Assembly (NCBI GenBank): GCA_014380205.1
Contig: JACMKH010000087.1
Span: 1 to 8,055 of the forward strand
DNA: 8,055 nt
Reading direction: 5' to 3'
From: Sphingomonadaceae bacterium
GTDB lineage: Bacteria; Pseudomonadota; Alphaproteobacteria; Sphingomonadales; Sphingomonadaceae
In this document: one piece after another, positions 1-5,519 of the stretch
Position numbering within the stretch: the first letter of the stretch is position 1
Layout of the letters: every line of letters begins with the position of its first letter
Program-made: the position numbers and the translations under genes
The notes under the pieces: model-generated
Database searches by the model: none
Seen by the model: only the letters and a program-made list of their open reading frames with translations
Told to the model about the DNA's origin: nothing

Positions 1-591
1 CACGACCTCCTCGGGCAGACCTTCGAGCGCGGCGGCCGCATCTTCCGCGCGACCCGCCGCGAGCAGGGCGCGCGCGAGGCCCGAGATCGCCGCCGCTTCG
101 CCCGGGGCCATTTCGAGCACCTGCTCGAAGAGCGAGACCGCGCGCGCGCCGTCGCCCTCGGCGAGCACATTCTCGCCCATCTCCAGAAACGGCCCGATTT
201 CGGCCTCGCGCGATTGCGCCTCACCCTGGATGGGGAGCTGACGCAATATCTCGTCGAGCATCGCCTTGAGCTGGCCCTCGGTCCGTGCCTGGGTCAGATC
301 GGCGACGGGCTGGCCTTGGAACATCGCATAGACCGTCGGGATCGAGCGGACCTGAAACTGCGCCGCGATGAACTTGTCCTCGTCGACATTGACCTTCTTG
401 AGCACCACGCCCTTGTCGGCATAGTCGGCCGCGACCTTGTCGAGCACGGGGCCGAGCTGCTTGCACGGTCCGCACCATTCGGCCCAGAAATCGAGGATGA
501 CGAGCGCGCCCATCGAGGGCTCGACGATCTCGGCGCGGAAGCGCTCGACCTCCGCCTTCTGGTCTTCGGTCAATCCTAACTGGGTGGCCAC
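1..591 (-). CDS. ybbN: Thioredoxin-TPR co-chaperone (YbbN/CnoX family), 3' end cut off
   Basis: The N-terminal 197 codons are present; the gene runs off the left edge. Residues about 10-110 form a thioredoxin domain with the redox motif WCGPC at 39-43 and the cis-proline loop SIPT (P85). From about residue 130 the helices look like tetratricopeptide repeats (FLEMGENVLAEGD..., then an ARAVSLFEQVLEMAPGE helix pair). Thioredoxin followed by TPRs is the YbbN/CnoX architecture, a cytosolic holdase that passes clients to GroEL or DnaK. E. coli YbbN has lost the first active-site cysteine, whereas alphaproteobacterial members keep CxxC and can also reduce disulfides; this one has both cysteines. I chose GTG at 591 because AGGAG (601-605 on the plus strand, read in reverse) lies 9 bases upstream. 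The gene diverges from the tRNA-Gly gene. The family call is firm; the chaperone role is inferred from the family. Confidence 0.9.
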   Translation of the reverse strand, partial: MATQLGLTEDQKAEVERFRAEIVEPSMGALVILDFWAEWCGPCKQLGPVLDKVAADYADKGVVLKKVNVDEDKFIAAQFQVRSIPTVYAMFQGQPVADLTQARTEGQLKAMLDEILRQLPIQGEAQSREAEIGPFLEMGENVLAEGDGARAVSLFEQVLEMAPGEAAAISGLARALLAAGRAEDAAAALEGLPEEVV

Positions 592-600
592 GCCGCGCGT

Positions 601-627
601 CTCCTGGGTGTTTCGGAGCGCCTTATA
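601..627 (-). promoter_or_regulatory. Ribosome binding site and possible -10 box of the thioredoxin-TPR gene
   Basis: Read on the minus strand, AGGAG (601-605) sits 9 bases before the GTG start at 591 and decides that start. Further upstream TATAAG (622-627) could be a -10 element about 30 bases before the start codon. The best -35-like hexamers, such as TTGGGT at 647-652, match poorly and have 19-base spacing. The binding site is well supported; the promoter is weak. Confidence 0.4.
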
Positions 628-701
628 TGGGCCCGCGCCGCGCGCAACCCAAGCCCTTGCCGGGGCGCGGGCCGCATGCTAGGCGCGCCGCCTTCCTTGC
701 C

Positions 702-715
702 GGCGAAGCTTCGCC
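702..715. repeat. Perfect 14-bp palindrome upstream of tRNA-Gly
   Basis: GGCGAAGCTTCGCC is fully self-complementary and ends 29 bases before the tRNA. It could be an operator or a small hairpin (5-bp stem, AGCT loop). No run of T follows on either strand, so it does not look like a terminator. The rest of the 592-744 gap shows no gene; a clear tRNA promoter could not be recognised. Confidence 0.35.
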
Positions 716-744
716 ATCACCTCATGCGCAAGGGCAGGCGCCGG

Positions 745-819
745 GCGGGCGTAGCTCAGGGGTAGAGCACAACCTTGCCAAGGTTGGGGTCGTGGGTTCG
801 AATCCCATCGCCCGCTCCA
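745..819 (+). tRNA. tRNA-Gly (anticodon GCC)
   Basis: All cloverleaf parts are present: acceptor stem GCGGGCG (745-751) pairing with CGCCCGC (809-815), D arm GCTC/GAGC, anticodon stem CAACC/GGTTG around the loop TTGCCAA, anticodon GCC at 777-779, T arm GTGGG-TTCGAAT-CCCAT, discriminator T816, and the CCA tail encoded at 817-819. GCC reads GGC and GGU codons; GGC dominates in the neighbouring genes. There are no mismatches in the stems, so it should be functional. Confidence 0.97.
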
Positions 820-846
820 TTTCTCGCAACGAGCCGATCCACCTTG

Positions 847-871
847 CCGAATCGTCCCGATTTCGGTGTTT
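847..871 (+). terminator. Possible terminator of the tRNA-Gly transcript
   Basis: CCGAATCG (847-854) can pair with CGATTTCGG (858-866) around a 3-base loop, with one bulged T. The short T-rich tract TGTTT follows. The position 28 bases after the tRNA fits a transcription end, but the T tract is short and the stem imperfect. Confidence 0.3.
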
Positions 872-920
872 CAGCAATTCGCAAGGATCGGGTCGGCGCG
901 ACGCGTCGGTTTTCGATCGG

Positions 921-956
921 TTTACCATCTTCTCGGGGAACCCAAACCTTTTCGGC
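921..956 (+). promoter_or_regulatory. Probable regulatory region of the small secreted-protein gene
   Basis: TTTACCAT (921-928) resembles a CtrA half-site. GGTTT (919-923) and AAACC (944-948) are inverted copies flanking a GGGGAACCC core. The segment CCCAAACCTTTTCGGC (941-956) is close to the segment at 1323-1340 in front of the pilin gene (CCTAAACCCTTTTTTGGC), which suggests shared control. I cannot place a convincing -35/-10 pair. The remainder of 872-998 shows nothing else I recognise. Confidence 0.3.
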
Positions 957-998
957 CTGTTAGGGTCGTCGCGTGGACCAATGCGGCGGAGAGGGCTG

Positions 999-1274
999 AT
1001 GCGATCGAGGGGCTTGAGGCTCGCTGTCGCCGGCATTGCCGGAATGGCGCTTGCTTCGCCCACCCTTTCGGCCAGCTTGACGGTCAGCGTGACCGTCATC
1101 GCTCCCTGCACGATAGACTTGGCTGATAGTGCTCCAGTCGTGCGCGGTTGCGGCGATCGCGCGCCCGCCCGCCCCCATCAGGTGCGGCGTGCCGTCGAGC
1201 CGTTGGCGACCTCGGGCCTTGATCCGGGCGCGCAAAAGGAGGCGACCGCTACCCGCGTGGACGTCGTCTTCTAG
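999..1274 (+). CDS. Small secreted protein with Csu-pilin-like ends
   Basis: This predicted 91-aa protein has a standard signal peptide: RSR/R basic start, hydrophobic core LAVAGIAGMALA, and likely cleavage after TLSA (residue 25). The mature part is about 66 aa. It begins SLTVSVTVIAPCTI, an alternating strand followed by a cysteine, very like the FTVNATVLKACVV segment of the major pilin encoded downstream. It ends VDVVF, like the TVTVTY end of that pilin. The middle has one more cysteine (CG, about 15 residues after the first) and an Arg/Pro/Ala-rich stretch, and lacks the FGNYDP, RRM, YRDAA and WG motifs of a full SCPU domain. I chose ATG 999 because GGAG (988-991) lies 7 bases upstream; ATG 981 is an alternative. 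It may be a genuine small pilus-linked protein or an internally deleted pilin. Function unknown. Confidence 0.6.
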   Translation: MRSRGLRLAVAGIAGMALASPTLSASLTVSVTVIAPCTIDLADSAPVVRGCGDRAPARPHQVRRAVEPLATSGLDPGAQKEATATRVDVVF

Positions 1275-1290
1275 CGGGTCGTTTCGCCTG

Positions 1291-1329
1291 CGCTTCCTAA
1301 CATTTGGGAATGTTTAACGCTTCCTAAAC
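1291..1329 (+). promoter_or_regulatory. Direct repeat with CtrA-like half-sites and a small palindrome upstream of the pilus operon
   Basis: The 10-base word CGCTTCCTAA occurs twice, at 1291-1300 and 1318-1327, exactly 27 bases apart. Between and overlapping the copies lies AACATT-TGGG-AATGTT (1299-1314), a perfect 6-bp inverted repeat. TTAAC-N6-TAAAC (1314-1329) matches the CtrA box TTAA-N7-TTAA with one mismatch, and CTAAC at 1297-1301 is a further half-site. This is the most AT-rich spot in a GC-rich region and the natural place for the pilus operon's promoter or operator. The repeats are seen; CtrA control is inference. Confidence 0.45.
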
Positions 1330-1352
1330 CCTTTTTTGGCAATCGCGCTTCG

Positions 1353-1374
1353 AGCCAGCAATCCGCTGGCTTTT
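1353..1374 (+). terminator. Intrinsic terminator-like hairpin between the small gene and the pilus operon
   Basis: AGCCAGC (1353-1359) pairs perfectly with GCTGGCT (1365-1371) around loop AATCC, and the T run continues through 1374. It would end transcripts from the small gene at 999-1274. If the pilus promoter lies at the repeats just upstream (1291-1329), the hairpin falls inside the pilus mRNA leader and could act as an attenuator. A second, weaker pairing TTGCC (1373-1377)/GGCAA (1384-1388) follows and shares the T tract. The rest of 1389-1426 holds only G-rich leader. Confidence 0.5.
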
Positions 1375-1426
1375 GCCTTTGAGGGCAAGGAACGGCCGGG
1401 GAGCGGGGTTTCCTGGTTTTTTGGGG

Positions 1427-1431
1427 GGTGA
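1427..1431 (+). promoter_or_regulatory. Ribosome binding site of the major pilin gene
   Basis: GGTGA, inside a run of six G, lies 8 bases before ATG 1440 and resembles GGAGGTGA. It supports ATG 1440 over the in-frame GTG at 1428, which would overlap this site and add four residues before a normal signal peptide. Confidence 0.55.
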
Positions 1432-1439
1432 CTTCCGCC

Positions 1440-1940
1440 ATGAAGCATATCGTCAGAATTTCGTCGCTCGGGCTCGCGCTCGCGGCGGCGATGACCGCGG
1501 GCTCGGCCAATGCCGCGACCGCGACCACCACCTTCACCGTCAACGCGACCGTGCTCAAGGCGTGCGTCGTCTCGGCGCTGCCGCTCGCTTTCGGCAACTA
1601 TGATCCGACCAGCGGCTCGGGGGTCAACGGCTCGACCACGCTTTCGGTGCTGTGCACCAACGGCACCTCGTTCACCACGGGACTCAACGCGGGCACCGCC
1701 TCGGGCGCGACCGTCAGCACGCGCCGGATGAGCAACGGCGCGAACACGCTGAGCTACGGCCTTTATCAGGACGCCGCGCGCACGACCAACTGGGGCAACA
1801 CCGCGGGCACCGATACGCCCGCCGCGCAGACCGCCGGCGTCGGCGCTACCTCGCTGACCGTGTATGGCGCGATTCCGGCGAGCCAGAACGTGCCGATCGG
1901 CGTCTATTCGGACACGATCACGGTCACCGTCACCTACTAG
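1440..1940 (+). CDS. csuA/B: Csu-type major pilin (spore coat U domain)
   Basis: This 166-aa secreted protein has a signal peptide (MKHIVRIS, then LGLALAAAMTAG) with likely cleavage after SANA (residue 25). The mature chain starts with an alternating strand, TTTFTVNATVL, suited to donor-strand exchange, then Cys42 and the family motif LPLAFGNYDPTSGS. Cys72 (LSVLC) should pair with Cys42. Further SCPU landmarks follow: RRMSNG, LSYGLYQDAARTTNWGN, VYGAIP, and the terminal strand GVYSDTITVTVTY ending in an aromatic residue. It is the expected polymerising subunit of an archaic chaperone-usher pilus, folded by the chaperone and strung together at the usher encoded downstream. Ser/Thr/Ala/Gly richness is usual for the family. 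It is first in a four-gene operon and stops one base before the chaperone gene. Confidence 0.92.
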   Translation: MKHIVRISSLGLALAAAMTAGSANAATATTTFTVNATVLKACVVSALPLAFGNYDPTSGSGVNGSTTLSVLCTNGTSFTTGLNAGTASGATVSTRRMSNGANTLSYGLYQDAARTTNWGNTAGTDTPAAQTAGVGATSLTVYGAIPASQNVPIGVYSDTITVTVTY

Positions 1941-1941
1941 G

Positions 1942-2688
1942 ATGCTTCACGGGCGCACCTTTTGGCGCGCCGTGATCGGCGTCGCCGCCGCTGTCCTGGG
2001 CTCGTTCCCGGCGCTCGCGGGATCGCTGACGGTGTTTCCTGTCCGCGTCCAGCTTTCGGCCGACGAGCCCGTCCAGACACTGACTGTCCGGAACAGTGGC
2101 GGCGAGCCCTCGCGCGTCCAGCTCCGCGTTTATGCGTGGAGCCAGGCGGCCGGCGAGGAGGTCCTCGCCGAAACGCGCGAAGTGCTCGCCAATCCGCCCC
2201 TTTTCGAGATCGCGCCGGGGGACGAGCAGCTCGCCCGGCTCGGGCTGCGCGCGAGCGCGGGCGATGTCGAGCGCAGCTATCGCGTGATCCTCGAGGAAGT
2301 GCCGATCGACGAACTCGCGCGGCCCGGCGAGGTCCGCGCGCTGCTGCGCATCAGCATCCCGATCTTCGTCCCGCCCGCCGCGGCGCGCGTTCAGCTCGAC
2401 TGGTCGGCGCGGCCCTCGGACGGGGCGCTCATGCTCGGCCTCGCCAACGGCGGCAACACGCACGTCCAGATCAGTCGCCTCACCATCACGCGCGCCGACG
2501 GCAGTCCGCTCGGCGCGGAAGACATGTCGGTCTACCTGCTCCCCGGCGCGCGGACCGAACGCAGCTTCGCGGTTTCATTACCGGTTCGTTCCGGAGAAAG
2601 ACTGCGAATAGAAGTGCTTACCGATAGCGATCCGTTGTCGGCCGAAATCGTCGCCGGGGGATCGTCGGGTGAAGCCGGGCGGCCTTAG
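1942..2688 (+). CDS. csuC: Periplasmic pilus chaperone (CsuC/PapD-like)
   Basis: This 248-aa protein has a signal peptide cleaved after FPALA (residue 26). The first Ig-like domain (about 27-145) starts SLTVFPVRVQLSADEP and contains TLTVRNSGGEPSRVQLRVYAWSQ. It then has ANPPLFEIAPGDEQLARLGLR, the region around the chaperone's donor (G1) strand side, and YRVILEEVPID. The second domain (about 150-240) includes IPIFVPP and LANGGNTHVQISRL. This matches archaic Csu-type chaperones, which hold pilin subunits in the periplasm by lending a strand. ATG 1942 begins one base after the pilin stop, so translation is probably coupled; no strong ribosome site is visible. Its end overlaps the usher gene by 20 bases. 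Confidence 0.92.
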   Translation: MLHGRTFWRAVIGVAAAVLGSFPALAGSLTVFPVRVQLSADEPVQTLTVRNSGGEPSRVQLRVYAWSQAAGEEVLAETREVLANPPLFEIAPGDEQLARLGLRASAGDVERSYRVILEEVPIDELARPGEVRALLRISIPIFVPPAAARVQLDWSARPSDGALMLGLANGGNTHVQISRLTITRADGSPLGAEDMSVYLLPGARTERSFAVSLPVRSGERLRIEVLTDSDPLSAEIVAGGSSGEAGRP

Positions 2689-4975
2689 GGCTCTTCTCCT
2701 CGCACTTTGCCTGCTCGCCTGCCCTATCGCGGGGATCGCGCAGCCGCTCGCCGCAGCCGCTGCCGCCGGCGAGGAGCTGATCTTCGTCGAGGTCGCGATC
2801 AACGAGGCGGCGAGCGCGGGCGAGTTCATGGTCGCGCGGCGCGGCGGCGGCTGGCTGATGCGCGCCGAGGATCTGCGCGCGCTGCGCATCGACATCGCGC
2901 GCGCCTACCGTGCGGAAATCGAGGGCGAATCCTATGTCGACCTGACCCGGCTCGAGGGCGTTCGCGTCTTCTTCGACGAAGCGCGCCAGCGGCTCGCGCT
3001 GACGATCGATCCCGAACGCTTCGAGGCGATGAGCCTCTCGGCGCCCGCGACGGCGGCGCGGCCGACGCAGGGCGCGTTCACGGCGTTCGTCAACTATGAC
3101 GTCAACCTCCAGTATAGCGAAAGGCTCGCGGCGCTCGGCTTCATCGAGATGGGCGCGTCGGGGGGCTGGGGGCTGTTGACGAGCACGGCGACCGTCCAGG
3201 CGGGCGGCGGCGGGAGCGGCGTCACCCGGCTCGACACGACCTATATCCGGGACTTTCCGGGCGGGCCGACGCGGCTCGCGGTGGGCGACGCGGTCACCGA
3301 CGCGCCCGAATGGGGCCGCCAAGTCCGCTTCGGCGGGGTCCGGCTGGGCACCGAGTTCAGCCTCCAGCCAGGCGTCATCACCTTCCCGACGCCGACCTTC
3401 CGCGGCCGCGCGACGATCCCCTCGCAGGTCGAGCTGCTGGTCGACAACGCGCGCCGTTTCCAGTCCGAGATCGATCAGGGCCCCTTTTCGATCGACGAGG
3501 TTCCGCTCGTCACCGGAGCGGGCGAGGTGACGCTGGTCGTGCGCGACGCGCTCGGCGTCGAGCAGCGGGTGACCTCGTCCTATTATGTCAGTCCCCGGCT
3601 GCTCCGGCGCGGCCTCGCCGCCTGGTCGGCCGAGGCGGGGGCCGAGCGCCGCGACTATGGCGTGCGCGGCTTTTCGTACGACAATTCTTTTATCGCGGGT
3701 ACTTATCGGCGCGGCGTAACCGACTGGATGACGCTCGAGAGCCGCGCCGAGCTCAGCGGCGACGTGCGCATGGCGGGCGGCGGCGCGAACCTGGTCTGGG
3801 CCGGAATCGGCGAATTCTCACTCGCCGGCGCGGCCTCGCAGGGCAAGGAGGGGACGGGCGCGCTATGGCGCGTCGGCTTCAGTCGGGTAACCCCGCGCTG
3901 GAGCCTTTCGGCGAGCTACCAGCGCGCGACGCGCAACTTCGACCAACTCGGGATAAATGGCGACAGCGAGCGGATCATGCGCCAAATCCAGCTGGGCGGC
4001 GGGCTTTCGCTCGGTCGCTTCGGCAATCTAGGCGTCTCCTACACCGATCTTGCTTTCGCGACGCGTTCGCGAACGCGTGTTGCGTCGCTCAGCTATAATG
4101 TCGGGCTCACGGAACGGGCCTACCTGGGCGCTTTCGCTATACGCAGCGCAACCCGGGGGCAGGGCAGCGAAACCACGTTCGGTGCGACCCTCACCTATGC
4201 CTTCGGCCCGCGCTCGAGCGGCTATGCCCAGGCGGACAACAACAATCGCGCCGCCGAATACCGCCACATGCCGCCGACCTCGCGCGGCTTCGGTTATCGC
4301 CTCTACGCCAACCAAGGCGAGCAGACGCGCGCGCAGGGCGAGCTGTCATGGCGCGCGGGCTTCGGCGAAGGCGCGATCGAGGTTGCGCACGCGAGCGGCG
4401 AGACCGGCGCGCGCTTCCAGGCGAGCGGCGGGCTGCTGTGGGCGGGAGGGCGGCCCCATGCCAGCCGCCGCGTCGAGGGCGGGCTCGGCCTCGTCGAGGT
4501 ACCCGATCAACCCAATGTGCGGATTTATCAGGATAATCGCCTCGTGGGACGTACCGATGCGAAAGGCCGCGCGGTGATCCCCAACCTGCGCCCCTATGAG
4601 GAGAACCGCATCGCGCTCGCCCCGTCGGACCTGCCGATGGAGGCGCGCATGGCCAGCGACACGCTGATCGTCGTGCCGCGCTATCGCGGCGCCGCGCTCG
4701 CCCGCTTCGAGGTCGCGGCCGCCCGCCCCGCCACGCTGATCCTCCACATGACCGACGGGACGGCCGTGCGCGCGGGGGCGAGCGCGCGGCTCGGCGATGG
4801 CCAAAGCGCGTTCGTCGGCTATGATGGCGAGCTGTTCCTCCCCAACGCGGCGCGCGGCATGACCATCGAGGTGAACACGGGCGAAGGCGTGTGCCGCGCG
4901 ACTCTAGGCGCGCTTCCCGACGAGCCGCTGCCGCGGATCGGGCCGATCCCGTGTGTTCTGGGGGTGAGCGCATGA
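2669..4975 (+). CDS. csuD: Outer-membrane usher of a Csu-type pilus
   Basis: This 768-aa protein has a signal peptide (LRALLLALCLLACPIAG, likely cleaved near IA/QP at residue 24). Domains in order: periplasmic N-terminal chaperone-binding domain (about 35-125, EELIFVEVAIN... to ALTIDPERF); first part of the beta-barrel; plug domain (about 232-310, QPGVITFPTPTFRGRATIPS, ELLVDN, GPFSIDEVPL, VTLVVRDALG); long barrel section of alternating strands (about 315-605); then C-terminal domain 1 (PNVRIYQDNRLVGRTDAKG, PYEENRIAL) and domain 2 (LARFEVAAARP, ADGTAV-like segment). A Cys pair, C742 and C762, lies in the last domain as in FimD-type ushers. The start is GTG 2669, with GGGGG (2656-2660) 8 bases upstream, and overlaps the chaperone gene by 20 bases. 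It ends in an ATGA overlap with the next pilin. Intact, no frameshift. Confidence 0.93.
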   Translation: MKPGGLRALLLALCLLACPIAGIAQPLAAAAAAGEELIFVEVAINEAASAGEFMVARRGGGWLMRAEDLRALRIDIARAYRAEIEGESYVDLTRLEGVRVFFDEARQRLALTIDPERFEAMSLSAPATAARPTQGAFTAFVNYDVNLQYSERLAALGFIEMGASGGWGLLTSTATVQAGGGGSGVTRLDTTYIRDFPGGPTRLAVGDAVTDAPEWGRQVRFGGVRLGTEFSLQPGVITFPTPTFRGRATIPSQVELLVDNARRFQSEIDQGPFSIDEVPLVTGAGEVTLVVRDALGVEQRVTSSYYVSPRLLRRGLAAWSAEAGAERRDYGVRGFSYDNSFIAGTYRRGVTDWMTLESRAELSGDVRMAGGGANLVWAGIGEFSLAGAASQGKEGTGALWRVGFSRVTPRWSLSASYQRATRNFDQLGINGDSERIMRQIQLGGGLSLGRFGNLGVSYTDLAFATRSRTRVASLSYNVGLTERAYLGAFAIRSATRGQGSETTFGATLTYAFGPRSSGYAQADNNNRAAEYRHMPPTSRGFGYRLYANQGEQTRAQGELSWRAGFGEGAIEVAHASGETGARFQASGGLLWAGGRPHASRRVEGGLGLVEVPDQPNVRIYQDNRLVGRTDAKGRAVIPNLRPYEENRIALAPSDLPMEARMASDTLIVVPRYRGAALARFEVAAARPATLILHMTDGTAVRAGASARLGDGQSAFVGYDGELFLPNAARGMTIEVNTGEGVCRATLGALPDEPLPRIGPIPCVLGVSA

Positions 4976-5466
4976 CGCGCGGGCGGGTCATCGCGCTGCT
5001 ACTGGCCATAATCGCGCAGCTCGTGGCCTTCGGGCCAGCGAGGGCGGCGTGCCACGCCCAATCGACGTGCGTGTGCGGGGTCAGCGCGAGCGGCGTCAAC
5101 TTTGGCAACTACAATCCGCTCGCCCCGGCCAACCTCGATATAGCGGGGATGGTCAACGTCGAGTGCATCCAGAGCCAGCCTCGACCGTTGTCCTTTGTCG
5201 TCAATCTGAGCGCGGGAGGCTCGGGCGGTTATGCGACGCGACGAATGGTTGGCGGGAGCTCCCAGCTTCAATACAATCTTTTCCGCGACGCCGCGCACGC
5301 CCAGGTCTGGGGCGACGGGACCGGCGTTTCGACCAACGTCACGCGCAGCTTCAACGGCCAACGGATCGTCGATGACACGATCAACGTCTATGGCCGCGTA
5401 TTCAGCGGCCAGACGGTCAATTCGGGCGCCTATGTCGATACGATCGTGGTGACGGTGATCTACTGA
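4972..5466 (+). CDS. Csu-type pilin without donor strand, probable tip subunit
   Basis: This 164-aa secreted protein carries a single SCPU domain. Signal peptide: VIALLLAIIAQLVAFGPARA, cleaved after residue 25. The mature chain begins CHAQSTCVCGVSASGVNFGNYNPL and has Cys27, Cys33, Cys35 and Cys65; the family's conserved pair is likely Cys35-Cys65, leaving an extra pair at the N-terminus. Later motifs match the family: RRMVGG, LQYNLFRDAAHAQVWGDG, INVYGRVFSGQ, and the end GAYVDTIVVTVIY. Unlike the major pilin there is no alternating strand before the first family cysteine, so it seems unable to complete a neighbour, as expected of a tip subunit. It holds the position of csuE, but CsuE of Acinetobacter has two domains and about twice this length. 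ATG 4972 overlaps the usher stop (ATGA), with GGGGTGAG just upstream. Confidence 0.88.
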   Translation: MTRGRVIALLLAIIAQLVAFGPARAACHAQSTCVCGVSASGVNFGNYNPLAPANLDIAGMVNVECIQSQPRPLSFVVNLSAGGSGGYATRRMVGGSSQLQYNLFRDAAHAQVWGDGTGVSTNVTRSFNGQRIVDDTINVYGRVFSGQTVNSGAYVDTIVVTVIY

Positions 5467-5479
5467 GGTTCGGTCGCAA

Positions 5480-5507
5480 GCGCCGGGATGCGTGGGGTGC
5501 CCGGTGC
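5480..5507 (+). other. Hairpin after the pilus operon
   Basis: GCGCCGGG (5480-5487) pairs with CCCGGTGC (5500-5507), 8 bp with one G-T wobble and a 12-base loop. It lies 14 bases after the pilus operon stop and 12 bases before the oxygenase ATG. Without a T run it is not a classical terminator; it could protect the mRNA 3' end or hinder initiation of the next gene. Confidence 0.35.
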
Positions 5508-5519
5508 GGCTAGATCGCA

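Noticed and set aside
627..998. Long upstream extension of the small-gene reading frame from 627, passing through the tRNA
   Set aside because: It would translate the tRNA-Gly gene and lacks a ribosome site; the signal peptide and GGAG site place the start at 999 (or 981).
1336..1351. Possible sigma-54 promoter at TTGGCAATCGCGCTTC
   Set aside because: The GC element required at the -12 position after GG-N10 is absent (TC instead).
1373..1400. Riboswitch-like GAGGGCAAGGAACGG in the pilin leader, considered as a c-di-GMP (GEMM) aptamer
   Set aside because: The conserved GEMM blocks (CACGCA, the GGGCAAACC context and a tetraloop receptor) are not present; only a short GGGCAA word matches.
2711..2722. 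Lipobox-like CLLAC in the usher signal peptide
   Set aside because: Ushers are not lipoproteins, the -2 Leu is atypical, and a good signal peptidase I site follows at GIA/Q (residue 24).
2618..3322. 234-codon minus-strand frame opposite the 5' part of the usher gene
   Set aside because: Arg-rich, featureless translation and full overlap with a clear usher N-terminus; a by-product of codon bias.
4191..5108. 305-codon open frame on the minus strand inside the usher gene
   Set aside because: Its product is Arg/Ala/Ser-rich with no recognisable domain, and it lies opposite a well-conserved usher frame; long antisense frames are expected in GC-rich coding DNA.
1440..5466. Classical type 1/P (FimA-type) fimbrial operon
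   Set aside because: The pilins carry SCPU motifs (FGNYDP, RRM, Y-x-DAA, VYG) and the chaperone and usher match the archaic Csu class.
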